Positions 22,385-32,699 of a DNA stretch of 64,000 nt are shown piece after piece. The notes beneath the pieces were generated by a model. That model ran no database searches and was not told the DNA's origin. It saw only the letters and a program-made list of their open reading frames with translations. Where the stretch lies: the NCBI GenBank assembly GCA_951802425.1, contig OX637794.1, positions 3,906,001 through 3,970,000 of the forward strand. Direction: 5' to 3'. The stretch's first letter is position 1. Each line of letters opens with the position of its first letter. The stretch comes from Clavaria fumosa. Its lineage: Eukaryota > Basidiomycota > Agaricomycetes > Agaricales > Clavariaceae. The position numbers and the translations under genes are program-made.

Positions 22385-23335
22385 CTAGGCTCCATGGGGA
22401 TGATTGATTGTTTGCAAGCTGGTTAGCATAAAAAATGGTCGTCTGATGAGAACTTCGCAGGGCAGCATGTCTGCTACTTGCATCTGAACGTGAAACGTGC
22501 ATGGACCGATCTGCAATGGAAAGTTCTTAATGAGTCCGAGCATCAGAGCGATGGTGCCATGGGATGATTCCATGTGGATTACTCGTTCAGAGTGCAGCAG
22601 ATTGCCGAGCTTTTCCCAAACATCTCGCCTCATTGCGACAATAGAGCTACCCTGGTCGAGAAGACACTCCGCTGTGATCCGGCCATCTAGAATGCCCTCA
22701 ACGATGCGGAGTGGAGCAGCATCGACTGCGACAATGAGATCGGAGGTATCCGGGGCCGTAATGTTCGTGTATAGCGTATCCTGTACAATGGAAGCAGTGA
22801 CTGGAACACGGCGGGTGGTAACCATATCCTTCATCTTTTTATGGACATCTCCAGAAATGGCGAGTAATTCACGGGGTGTCACATGGACCGGAATGTCAAG
22901 TGCGTGATCGAAAACTTGTTGAACGGTTACTGGATTTTCTATTGAAGCTTGGTAATGATACTGGACGTCGGATCGTTTGATTCTTTCCGGCTTCGATGGG
23001 TGCATGACCGGAGGCGAGGTAATGACAACAGCGGGCGGAGGAGGTAGCCTAGATGGCTGTGGATCGTTATTCCGGGGTGCGGGCACTTTCCTTTTGCCCT
23101 TATCTATTTTCTTTGCCACATCGTTCGCAAAGGTGCAAGCCATATTTTCCCAGGCAATCCTCTCGCCATCTTCTTCGTACGAATCGTCTTCCATATCTGG
23201 GGGATTTACAAATGATCCGGTCGGCTGTGCTTCAAATACCGCAGTAGTTGCCGGTTGCGTGTTCTGGGATTGGTAAGTAGCGTAGTACTTGTCAAAGCGC
23301 TCGGATAGGTTGTTCCCTATGATAGTGCCGGGCAA
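22385..23335 (-). pseudogene. Ty3-A aspartic protease region
   Basis: A linker (YYATYQSQNTQPATTAVF) is followed by a Pro-rich spacer and the retropepsin (ITAECLLDQGSSIVAMRRDV) with a DQGS active site in place of DTG/DSG. It continues to LPCEVLIRRPFFML. The stop at 22385 and the frame change to the RT frame at 22283 separate the two blocks. Confidence 0.8.
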
Positions 23336-23338
23336 GTA

Positions 23339-24272
23339 TCATCCGGGGGGAAGGCAAATCCTGCCTTCGGTGTTCTGTATACATTTACCGGACTTGATGT
23401 ATTCGAGAGCTTTCGGACAAGTACTAACGAAATGACCTAGTTCCGAACAGAAGTTACACGTCCGATTTGTAGGGGAATTTGTGGTCCGAGCAGCGGAACG
23501 TTTTGCTGGTTCAGGGGACTGAGCTGATAAAATTGATTCCAGGTGAGCCATTGTAGAAGCAAATGTCGCCAAGGCCGCGGACATGTCGAGTTCTTCCTTT
23601 TTGACCACTGGTTTCGGTTCCCTTCCGGGGGCTGCAGATGCGAAGCAGATGGGTCCGGAGAATTGATCGGTTGTCACGGAGTGTGGGGATGTTGAGGAGA
23701 GTAGAAATTCGGCTGCGGCATGAACCTCATTCATTGGGTATGGGTCCTCTGGATGGTGATTAGGTAGTATAATTGTGAGCTGGCTCTCGATCCGGCGCCT
23801 AGTATGATCCCCAAATCCAAGGATGTAAAGCCGGTTCCTATCATTGGTGGACATACGTTGTGAACTGATCAGATGCGAGGTGATCCGAAGAAAGTCCCAG
23901 TGGTATTCTCCGTGTTCTGCGCGCATGTAAACCCCTTTTTGGGCCAAGTCTGAATATGAAACGGTCCAAATCGGCAACAGAAAACAAACAGCCGCCATTG
24001 GAACCTGGATAAAGGCGTCGGACAGCCGCTTTGAAGGTATCCCTAGTCCATTCCGGGTGTGGGTCGGGTGTGAGAGTCTCCCAAAGAAGACATGTGTCAG
24101 TATCAAGGTAATGCTTTGCGTACTGAATTAAATCGGTCTCCGGAACGTCTGGATTAATGCCGGTTAGTACGATGTCGATGTCCTCAAAGTCCTGGTTAAG
24201 GTGCATTGGTACTCCGTCAAAGGCAGGGGCCCTGTGAGCGCCACGGAGCGGATATCTTGGTTGATTAGCCAT
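23339..24272 (-). pseudogene. Ty3-A gag
   Basis: The first in-frame ATG (24272) gives MANQPRYPLRGAHRAPAF, then the capsid-like region (LDTDTCLLWETLTPDPHPEW) and a CCHC knuckle CNFCSELGHFVSTCP near 23440. The frame is open upstream to the LTR without an ATG, so 24272 is my chosen start. A one-base change near 23957 shifts frame between DLDRFI and SDLAQKGVYM. Confidence 0.85.
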
Positions 24273-24652
24273 TTGTATTGGTGCGTAGGGTGATAGGTGA
24301 ACTTCATCTGGTGAATTCTGAGGTGTTTCTGGTGGGAAGCGAAGGATGCTCGATTTGAGGGGGAGTGGTGTAAGTGGTTCTTCGAAGATCTGTGGTAATG
24401 TGGTAACCGGGGTGGCGAAGCTCGTGTGGGAGTAAACAATGGATGAAATACTGGGAATGTCCAATGGAAGAAAGTGGGAAGTTTCAATTACTTCTCCAGG
24501 AGGTTCGGAATGCGGTGGTTCTGTGATCGGATTCGGGTTTCGAGTTCTCAGGTGTTCGGAGCATCGAGGCTGGAAAGTGGAGGAGCCTCTGGGAATCCTC
24601 GAAGGCTGTAGTGAAGACGTTGTTATGACCCCCTCACGGTGGGCTCCAAAAT

Positions 24653-25494
24653 TGTAGTAGGCTGTACAGGTGTTGGCTGCAAATAGATGTTTGTGGCCGG
24701 GTTCTTCAGGGGGTCTTGTTACAGGACGGAAACACTAAACAGAACCTTGGAGGATGTGGAGGTTGAGTGCAAAAAGTTCAGAGAATATAAATATACATTG
24801 TCCGGAGTATCCGGTATCAGATCCGATAGAGTCCAATGTCCGGATTGAAAGTTCAAGGGGCCGGCGACGACGAAGGCCAGCGGATCAATAGGTACGATGA
24901 AGGGTGAGCTTGCTAAAGATCAGAGCACGATGTGGGTGTTCCAAAAGCTGGATTACCATAGAACCTGGTATGTACTTAAGTACATTTTCGTAAGTACAGC
25001 AAATCCGGTTCTACGGAAGTTTCCGGAAGCTACAGAAGGTAATGCGGTATCGTGTGCAAGGTCATATAGAGGTCATGGATCATAGAAGAGTTATGCGGTT
25101 CGGAGGAATGAAGTGTCCGATGATCGGCATACATCCGGACTGCTCGTAAAATGAAGGAGAGTGAGGCTGGTACAGCAAAGGGGTACTAGGAACAATGGAC
25201 AAAGCAAGCATGTATATGAAATAGAGGAATGAGAATGGAATAGTGAGTATGTCGAGCGCTGACCATGCTGGAGTGATGAAATAGAGGGGTGTAGGCAGTG
25301 TGTGTGACCTGTGGGCTGTGATCTTCATGGGGAATCGGAGACTGGAGAGTCCGATGTCGGATAAGTATCAGATGTTATCAGACGGTGTCAGATTGTTATC
25401 GGATCGTATCGGACGCAATTGCCTTGGATCCTGAAATATCCGGATGGTCGGTATCTGTCATGTTTCTATGTTTAAACCACATATTATCCTTACA
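24653..25494 (-). repeat. Ty3-A 5' LTR
   Basis: The 842-bp direct repeat of 10140-10981. Differences between the two are mainly C/T and G/A, often at CpG. Confidence 0.92.
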
Positions 25495-25552
25495 ATGAGT
25501 AGACATCTTTCAAACCCCCCCACATGTTTACCTTGAAGAACTCGATTAGAGA

Positions 25553-26320
25553 ATGGCCAATGTTACACCCACACCTGCTGCACCAGTGGCACTATCAATG
25601 AAGATTGCCTCTTATTCCAGGAAGAGGGAAGAGTTTCAAACCTTTCTAAGGAGCTTGCACCTTGAATTCCAAATAAATGAGGCCAAATGCTCAACTGACT
25701 TCCATAAGGTGGTTTTCACCCTGAGCCACATGGTCAAAGGATATGCCACAGAATGGGCTAACCAGGCCACCACCATACTGCTGGAAGAAAGAGGGGAAAA
25801 CATTATTTGGGCTACATTCGAAGCACAAATGAGGGAAGTGTTTTCCCCCATCAAAGACCAAGCATTGGCTGTACATGAGCTCAATGGGTTCAAACAAATA
25901 CAGATGGATGCCTTGCAATTTTTCCAGAGATTTGAAATGCTGATGAGCCAGGCTGGCTATGAAGAAGACACACACTGGAACATGATAGCGCTGTTGATGA
26001 GGGCTGTCCACCCAAAGCTGATGGAGAAAGTGCTCGCATGCACTGATCAACCTGTGGACTACCAAGCTTTTTGAGTGCTTGCCATACACTTAAACAGGCA
26101 GCACCAACTACACACTGCAGTTCAAAGAGAAACGTGAGTGCAGACAGGCCCTCGACCCACTTGGAACCCTCCGAGACAACCAGTGCCCCTGCAGAACTGC
26201 TTCTGGCGCTTGCCACAATGGCAACCACAAGTGGCGTACAAAGGACCAGGCCAATGGGGCCCAGCACCACAGCAACAACAACAACCACAATGTGTACAGT
26301 GGCAACAGCGACCACTGGCA
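25553..26320 (+). pseudogene. Ty3-D gag
   Basis: Starts MANVTPTPAAPVALSMKI and has the same helical plan as the C-family gag (FQTFLRSLHLEF, GYATEWANQATTILLEE, MDALQFFQRFEML). After a TGA following VDYQAF the frame can be followed with shifts through QALDPLGTLRDN to an Asn/His-rich end (NVYSGNSDHW). At about 26320 it is cut by C2. Confidence 0.85.
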
Positions 26321-27112
26321 GAGGTAGTTCAACATCCCATTGAACCTCTGGACATCCTTCACATTCCTAGGATGTGGCCAATCTCAGACTGCTGCACCCT
26401 TGGCTGGGTCATGCTCTAGCCAGTTGTGAGAGATCTTCATCCCCAGGAAGATGATCTCACTCTTCTCAAACTCACATTTACTGAGTTTGAGACACAACCC
26501 ATTCTCTCCAAACTTCCTCAAGACTCGATCCATCCAGTACCAGTGTGTAGCCAAGTCCTCTGCAAACACAATGACATCATCCACATAGGCCCTCACATGT
26601 CCTCCTGCAATCTCCTCCCTCAACACATGATTCATGAAGCGTTGGAAGGTAGCAAGGGCATTCTGTAGTCCAAACCACATAACTGCAGGTTCAAAGAGTC
26701 CACAAGGTGTCAAGAAGGCACAGTGGTGCTGGTGCTCTGGCCAGACCTGCATGGATGGGAAACCTCCCTTTGCATCAATCTTAGAGTAGATCAATGCTCC
26801 CTTAAGCACATCCACTACTTGTCCTTGACCAGGTGTGCATTCAGCCTTGAGTAGTCGATAATTGGCTGCAGCTTGTCCTTCTCATGTTTGAAGAAGAAGG
26901 GGCTGGCATACAGGAATTTTGAGGGCCAGATTCATCCAGAAGCGAGCTGCTCATCCACCCAATGGTTCATCTCCACCATCTCCTGCCATGTCAGTGAGTA
27001 TAGCTTGGAGGAGAGGTGCTCAGGGTCCTTTTTGAACTCGATTTTAATATTGAAGTCCAGTCAGGAGCGGGGAAGCTCATCTCACTTCACTTCACTAAAA
27101 ACCAAAGGGTAG
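26321..27112 (-). pseudogene. Ty3-C2 reverse transcriptase fragment
   Basis: Contains AYVDDVIVFAEDLATH, GLQNALATFQRFMNHVLREE and LKLSKCEFEKSEIIFLGM, nearly identical to C1. About 25 bases present in C3 (the TVDVLKG/leader junction at 55975-56000) are missing near 26815. The fragment ends at the junction with the Ty3-D gag. Confidence 0.85.
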
Positions 27113-27284
27113 CAGCTGGGCCAATCGGGGGTGGGGCCAGAGTTGGGAAAATGGGTGTCCAGAATACTCGCAGATGTGAGGTACTTGTTTTCAGGGGTGC
27201 AGGGGCTTGTGGGGATGGAGAGCACTGTGTGGGGCAATGGGTAAGGCTCAGCTCTGCCTTTTTCCAGTCAATGTCAGGGTTATG

Positions 27285-28064
27285 TCACTTGAGCCAGTCA
27301 TGCCCAAGGATGGCCTTGTGGGACTGGATCTTTCCCAGCAGGAAATGGACCTGTTCACAATGGTCGCCCACCTTCACCAGCAGCTCAATTCCAAACTGGA
27401 TTTTACCCTCTCTGTTCTGTGACCCATCCATGTTGTACATCATGATTGGGTTCAGCAAGGGAGATGGCTCCAGGCCCACTCTTTTTGCCCACTCCAAATC
27501 CATGAAACAGTTGGTGCATCCTGAGTCAACAAGGGCCTTTGTCATGGCCCACTTGCTAGTGCTGAGGGCCTCCAAGTGCACCTGGATGGCTAGCTCTCGT
27601 TGCACATGTTTCTCCACCTCTGGCTGCACCTTGGTTGGGTGCTCTGCCAGTCTCACTTCCTCTTTCACCTCAGCCCCAATTCGGGTATGTCTCCGCTGCA
27701 AGATAGTATACTTCAGTATACTTGCTGCAGGCACAGGGACGGAATGGGGGCTGGAATGACTCTTCTCTCCAGCCAGAGTCCTCCTTTCTCTCTCAAGTGG
27801 CTCCAGTTTTGCTTGGAGCAATGCAATCTCTCTCTGGTAATCCTCTGTTGTTTGGGGGGTACCTGGCACTCCACAGGTTCGGGCTCTTGGGACTTGTGGA
27901 CACATGTCGAGCAGGGGGCAGAAACAGACAGCATGCCCTGTCTGGTGGCATTGGAAACAACATCTCTCAGCAGGGGCCAACCTTGGCCCATGGTTACATC
28001 TGGAGTACACTGTGGAGGGGTCACAAGAGGTTGCGGGAAGGTCGTGGTGGGTCACAGGTCTCAT
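27285..28064 (-). pseudogene. Ty3-C2 zinc knuckle and protease
   Basis: Knuckle CFQCHQTGHAVCFCP, then a gag tail (EREIALLQAKLEPLERERR-like) and protease (ALVDSGCTNCFMDLEWA, GHDWLK). This copy keeps CGA at the two positions where C1 and C3 (IGAEVKEE) or C1 alone (ELAIQVH) have TGA, which makes it the reference for those lesions. Confidence 0.85.
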
Positions 28065-28605
28065 TCTGCAACTATTGCATCAAGTTGCCTTTGCTGGGCA
28101 TTGAGTCTTTCTGCCAGCACTTTCCATCCTCCATATGTCTCTGGCATCGGGGAGACACCATAGATTCTCTCCACCAACCTCCTACTCAGGTTCAGTTCCA
28201 GCCAATGGACCAGGACATCTGAATTGGCCACCTCAGTCATTCCCACCTGGCAGAACAGTGTTCGAACCTTGTAAAGAATTCTGGGGCTGTCATGGAGCCC
28301 TGTTTCAACCCTGCAATATCTGCGAGGGCTGTCACTCGGTCATTCGGGTTGCCAAACACCTGCTTTAACTCTTCCACAAACTCCACCCAGGTTCTGGTCA
28401 CACCATTACCCAGGATCTCTTCTGCCTTCATATTTGCCCATTCAGCAGCAAATCCATCTCCAAGTTTGCTCAGTGCAAAGAGGACCTTTGCCAGGTCCAT
28501 GGCATAGACAGTAGGGTTCACCATAAACAGGAGTCGAAGGGATCAGAGGAATGTACAGAAGTTCCTTTTCTGCCCATCAAAGGGGGCAACAGCTAGGTCC
28601 AGCAT
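28065..28605 (-). pseudogene. Ty3-C2 gag
   Basis: Begins MLDLAVAPFDGQKRNF and continues MVNPTVYAMDLAKVLFAL, AAEWANMKAEEILGN and GSMTAPEFFTRFEH. The start matches the C3 gag (57829). Stops near 28545 and a frameshift near 28240 break it. Confidence 0.82.
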
Positions 28606-29171
28606 TCTATAGCACTGTAAAATAAAATTCCGGGCCTTTGGCACTCAGGATTTCTTCGATCTCTTAACAGTCCTGTCCTCTCAGGCTGCTCTTATGTACC
28701 TATAGAACTCTTATTCTATGAAACTATTGGTAGTGGGGCCCAAATGGTGTCCCAGGTGGTTGCTCCACAACTCCTAGTGAGTTGTCCGTGCACCCTTCTG
28801 ACAATGGTCACAGAGCAAGGGCCCTGTCCACTGGACCAGGAAACTACAGAAAGACTATGTAGAGGGCCTTTCCTTGCCCTGTACACTACACGATTCACTG
28901 GGAGAAGTATGGTGGCCATAAAAATAAAGTTCTGGGCCTTGGGCACTCGGTATCACTTGGGGAGGGTCACAGTAGACTTCCTCTGGGTCTGGTCATGTGT
29001 ATCTACACACAGTAAAAATTTTGTGCAGTTCTGTTACACACTGTGGGCAGGGTAAAGAAGAAGAGGATGATAGGGGCTGAGCTGTGACAACATGTCACAG
29101 TTTGAGATTAAGGGTCCAGGCTAGCCAGGTTAGGACACGGGGCTAGGGCGGACAGGTGGATCTTAGTATTA

Positions 29172-29460
29172 TATCAGACTGGGTCTCACACAACTTAAGT
29201 GTAAGGTCATGACAACAATACTAAGATAAGGGGAAAAGAGTACAAAAAGGGAAACAACAAAGTACTTATAGCAAGAGCCCCGGCACTTGCCGATGTTCCC
29301 ATGCTCGGACCCTTGGGTCACGTGACACGCCCAGGCCCAGGTCATGTGATCTTACAATTATGTAATCTGACCACAGCCACAGGTCATGTGACCTTCCAAC
29401 AACCCTCCCCAGTTTCTCCATAACTCCTCTTTGGGATGGCTTATGTAAGCAATACTAACA
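29172..29460 (-). repeat. Ty3-C2 5' LTR
   Basis: 289 bp, tatcagactggg to cctaaca-type end (aatactaaca), the minus-strand form of the C1 LTR. It is followed directly by Ty3-D integrase sequence at 29461. Confidence 0.9.
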
Positions 29461-30147
29461 AAAAGTGCCAAAGATCAAAACCTGACTGGACAAAGCGACG
29501 CACACCCCTACACCCACATGCAATCCCACCTTGCCCATGGCACATGATCACCTGGGACCTGATTGGGCCATTGCCAAAATCAGCCACACACAATGCCATC
29601 CTCATGATATGTGACAAACTGACGAAAATGATGCTACTAGAAGTGACAGACACAAACCTCACTGCACTAGGGGCTGCAAAAGTCCTATGGGACAGAGTCT
29701 TAAGGAGCCATGGAGTACCTTGCAAGGTAATAAGTGACCATGGATCTCAATTTGTCTTGAACTTCATGGAGGAATTCTATAAAATAATCAGTATAAAGGC
29801 AAATCTGAGTATGGCTTACCACCCACAAATGGATGGACAAACCAAGAGGATGAACCAAGAAATCAAGATATACCTGTGATCATATGTGGACTTTATGCAA
29901 GACGACTGGTCCGACTGGTTACCCACCGTGGAATTTGCCCTGAATAACCAGCAACACTCCACAACCAAGTACAGTCCTTTCTATCTAAACTATGGATTCC
30001 ACCCTCACATGGGAGACATTACCTTGCCTAGCATACTGCACACTCCCAAAGCCTCCGATTTTGCTGTGAAGTTACAAAAAGCCAGAGAAAATGCAAAGAA
30101 GGCCATGGAAAAAGCTGCTCAATACATGAAAACTGCCTATGACAAAC
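29461..30147 (+). pseudogene. Ty3-D integrase
   Basis: Resumes inside the zinc-finger region (KCQRSKPDWTKRR). The core follows: TWDLIGPLPKSATHNAIL, KVISDHGSQFVLNF, MAYHPQMDGQTKRMNQEI, then DWLPTVEFALNNQQHS. One stop (about 29877) interrupts it. At 30147 it is split by the solo LTR with a CAAAC duplication. Confidence 0.85.
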
Positions 30148-30773
30148 TGTCGTGGTTGATCCTAAATCTGAGGCACAAAGGTTGTGGTGAAGTCATGACA
30201 AGGTCGTGGAAGTCACATGAATAGTGGACACGAGTGCTCAACTTCAAGGTAGAAAGAGGCAACTTCTAGAGAATATCGAAGTCTAAGGAATACAGGCTTC
30301 ATGTCTACTGGTATATATACTAAGTCCAATTCCATAGAGATGACATGAATACAAAGTATTGACAGGACAATGTTCAACAGAAGCAACAGTTGGGAGGAAA
30401 TGAAGGTATCCAGGAAATGGTCACAGGGTTGTGATAGTGCCAGGAAGAGAAGCACCAGTTGGCAATGAAACGGGATAATGGTACAAGGGCGCTAAGGGGA
30501 TGGGAAGCCAATGTGGGAGGGAGATAAGAATGCCAAGGGGATGGGACTTGGCAGGGGCAGGGCACAGGAGAGAACAAGGTTGCGTTAGGGATAGTCGTTA
30601 GATGGGCGATGTCAGGTGTCAGACCATTGACAGGGTGATGGCATCCTGCTTGATGTGCCATCACACATTTGGGCTGTACTGTTGGTGGTGGTCATGTGAG
30701 TCCCATGACTTACTGATCATGTGATGGGTCATGTGTCTGCAACCTTTGCGGGTCACGTGATGTTGCCACGACA
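30148..30773. repeat. 626-bp solo LTR with perfect CAAAC target duplication
   Basis: Ends TGTCGTGG ... CCACGACA form an 8-bp terminal inverted pair. CAAAC flanks both sides (30143-30147 and 30774-30778). No coding sequence lies inside and no partner LTR occurs in the window, so this is a solo LTR left by recombination or a very small non-autonomous element. A TATA-like gtatatatac lies at 30311. Confidence 0.85.
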
Positions 30774-30778
30774 CAAAC

Positions 30779-31260
30779 ATAAAAACAAAAAAACACTGGA
30801 CTACAAAAAGGGGAACCTGGTCTGGCTAGATGCAACAAACCTGAACATGGGATGACCATCAGAAAAGCTCACAGACAAGAGAGTCGGCCCCTTTGTAGTA
30901 GTGGAGAAAGTAGGACCTGTGGCCTATCGACTTAACTTGCCAGCCACATGGAAAATCCATCCAGTGTTTAATGAAGTGCTACTCACACCATATATAGAAG
31001 GAAAATTCCCCAATCAAACCCTGGACAAGCACCCACCTCCTGAACTGATAGATGACCACCTACAGTACAACATGGAAGAAGTCTTGAAAAGCTGGAGACA
31101 CAGGCGAAAATTGCAATACCTAGTGAAATGGGCAGGCTATCCCCATGAGGACAACACATGGGAACCCAAGATGAACCTGAAAGATGCAGCCGAGGCCATC
31201 GCAGACTTCCACTGCAAGCACCCACAAGCAGCATGCTCCCTTTCAGTGTCTTTTGCTTAA
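30779..31260 (+). pseudogene. Ty3-D integrase tail and chromodomain
   Basis: Reads LDYKKGNLVWLDATNLNMG, a TGA, then LTDKRVGPFVVVEKVGP, WKIHPVFNEVLLTPY and a chromodomain (LQYLVKWAGYPHEDNTWEP). It stops at 31258-31260. The chromodomain would tether integration to modified histones in the known family model. Confidence 0.87.
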
Positions 31261-31688
31261 GCAATCACACACTTGTCAACCCTGAAAGAAGAAAAAGCTT
31301 AAAAACCGCAAACCACACCACTCGCTCAACACCCCCTTCCCCCCCTCACAAGCTCTCTCACTTAAACCACACCACCATGCCAGCTGACTGCACCCCTCAG
31401 ACAGTCAGACCCCCCATTGTGGTGCCCCAGGACCACCCTACTTCGCCTGCCGCACTGTGGGCTGGCCACGAAACCTGCCATGCCTGCAGACAACAAGGTC
31501 TCCTGGAGGAAAGACCCCAACAAGTTTGCAGAAGCCCATCCAAGCAGAAGCTTTCCAACAGGTGTCGAGACCTATTCAGCTGGATGGTTTGCTCAAGGCC
31601 ATGGCATTTGGGTCAGGTTTACTGTTACACCTAGCCCTCATTATTAACCCATGGTCTTTAGACAGAAAAATGGCCCCTGAAGCCCTCT
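31261..31688. other. No clear gene; probable upstream part of the next feature
   Basis: Open frames of 75-160 codons exist in all three plus-strand frames, for example one reading SWRKDPNKFAEAHPS. None joins cleanly to the downstream dioxygenase frame. They may be upstream exons or decayed sequence. Confidence 0.35.
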
Positions 31689-32192
31689 GTGAGCTTAAGT
31701 AGCAAAGAAGTTGAGCTGTGGTTGCTCTCTTCTCAAGCAGTTATGGCTATTTTGAATGATGTCCTGGAGCTTACCCATCCAGAACTTTACCAGGCTGGAA
31801 AGGAGATATTGGCAAGACTCAGAGAAGATGAGCTCACAAATCACAAGGCATCCCTTTGGTCCTCTGTCTTTACTGGAATTTCCATCATGGCAAATTGGTT
31901 AACAAAGCCTCACATTGACAGAAACAGAAGCCACACTTGGTATGATGTGCTTACCACCATCGGCAGCTATTCAAATGCCACGCTGCATTTAAAGGAGCTT
32001 GGGCTAGACCTTCATTATCCAAGTGGCACAGTTGTGGCATTTTGTGCCAACTTGCTCACACATGAAGTTGACAGCTGGGGAGAAGGGGATCGCATATGTT
32101 ATGCCATGTTTATGAGGAAGGCAGTTCTCAGACATTTTGGAAAGGATGCCATTGGGTGGATGACACAGGGCATTTATAGCCAAAAAACATAG
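31689..32192 (+). pseudogene. 2OG-Fe(II) dioxygenase domain, Tet/JBP-like
   Basis: An open frame of about 167 residues with the double-stranded beta-helix signature: an HxD pair (KPHIDRN, residues 75-77 of this frame), a distal iron-ligand His in LLTHEVDSW (125), and an Arg ten residues later (GDRICYA, 135) in the place that binds 2-oxoglutarate. Spacing and flanking words (SIMANWLTKPH, WYDVLTTIGSYSN) resemble the Tet/JBP-related oxygenases expanded in basidiomycetes, some of which travel with KDZ transposons. Known relatives oxidise 5-methylcytosine or thymine. No ATG starts the frame and no complete N-terminal part is seen, so this is an exon or fragment. All four ligands are intact. The family call is from memory of motifs and could be another 2OG oxygenase. 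Confidence 0.55.
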
Positions 32193-32699
32193 TCAAATAC
32201 AGTCTACCAGCATCACTTTGCACACCACCACCACTTTACACACCAATAGCAAAGATCACCTATTTTTGCCCAGATCCCTTGTGAATTTTTTTCAGAGATT
32301 GCAACCTATTATATCTACCTTCTTGCCAAATTCAGCTGGATTGAATGAATCAATGAGAAGTGACATGCGTATTAGCCAGTTGGGTCACTTTTGTTTCAAG
32401 ATTTTTGCCACTTCATCACATTTTATGGCTTCAAGATTGGATTGAGTCAAAATAGAACTTATTCCTGTATAAACTCATCCCTCATCTGGAAGCAATCCAA
32501 GCAAAATGAGAGTCCTAAAGCAGGATCAACGTTTAACGTGACGGTGTGCATCAAACGCATGCTTCTTCACATGTCAACCCATTCCATCGGAACCCTCCGG
32601 CCTGAACTCACCTTCCTATTCCCTACCGAGCGCTGTCAGAACATGTCAAAGCTCAAATTAAGAGCCATGCCAAGGATACAATGCTGCAGGATGCAGTTG
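32193..32699. other. No gene recognised
   Basis: A plus-strand frame of about 120 codons (32391-32759) has no motif I can place. The region may be flank of the pogo-like remnant. Confidence 0.35.

Larger units (their letters stand above)
10140..25494 (-). mobile_element. Ty3-A: gypsy retrotransposon with antisense accessory gene, carrying nested Ty3-C1
   Basis: Two LTRs of exactly 842 bp (10140-10981 and 24653-25494) run from TGTAGTAGGCTG to TTATCCTTACA. Gag-pol runs right to left, so the 5' LTR is the right one. A candidate primer-binding site (TTTGGAGCCCACCGTGAGG on the minus strand) adjoins it. A 4-bp duplication, acga (10136-10139) against atga (25495-25498), fits with one CpG to TpG change but is weak. 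The element is interrupted in its integrase by Ty3-C1 (13930-19541), and without that would be about 9.7 kb. Its LTRs differ by a few percent, nearly all transitions. A spliced antisense gene occupies 11142-12697. Confidence 0.9.
26321..29460 (-). mobile_element. Ty3-C2: 5' part of a C-family element
   Basis: Right to left: 5' LTR (29172-29460), leader, gag, protease and RT as far as the VQRFNGMLNY motif, where it is cut at about 26320. RNase H, integrase, chromodomain and 3' LTR are missing. It lies inside Ty3-D pol, whose protease-RT section is missing too, so one deletion probably removed both. Confidence 0.85.
25495..31260 (+). mobile_element. Ty3-D: old gypsy element broken by later insertions
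   Basis: Gag (25553-26320), integrase (29461-30147) and chromodomain (30779-31260) lie in order on the plus strand. Protease, RT and RNase H are absent; in their place lies C2, a partial C-family element in the opposite direction. A solo LTR splits the integrase tail. Its 5' leader may continue on the far side of Ty3-A, which inserted just before its gag ATG. It is the oldest layer of the nest. No LTR could be assigned with confidence. Confidence 0.75.

Noticed and set aside
10135..25499. A 5-bp target duplication for Ty3-A
   Set aside because: tacga and atgag do not match at 5 bp. Only a 4-bp acga/atga pair with one CpG change is possible, so it is mentioned but not relied on.
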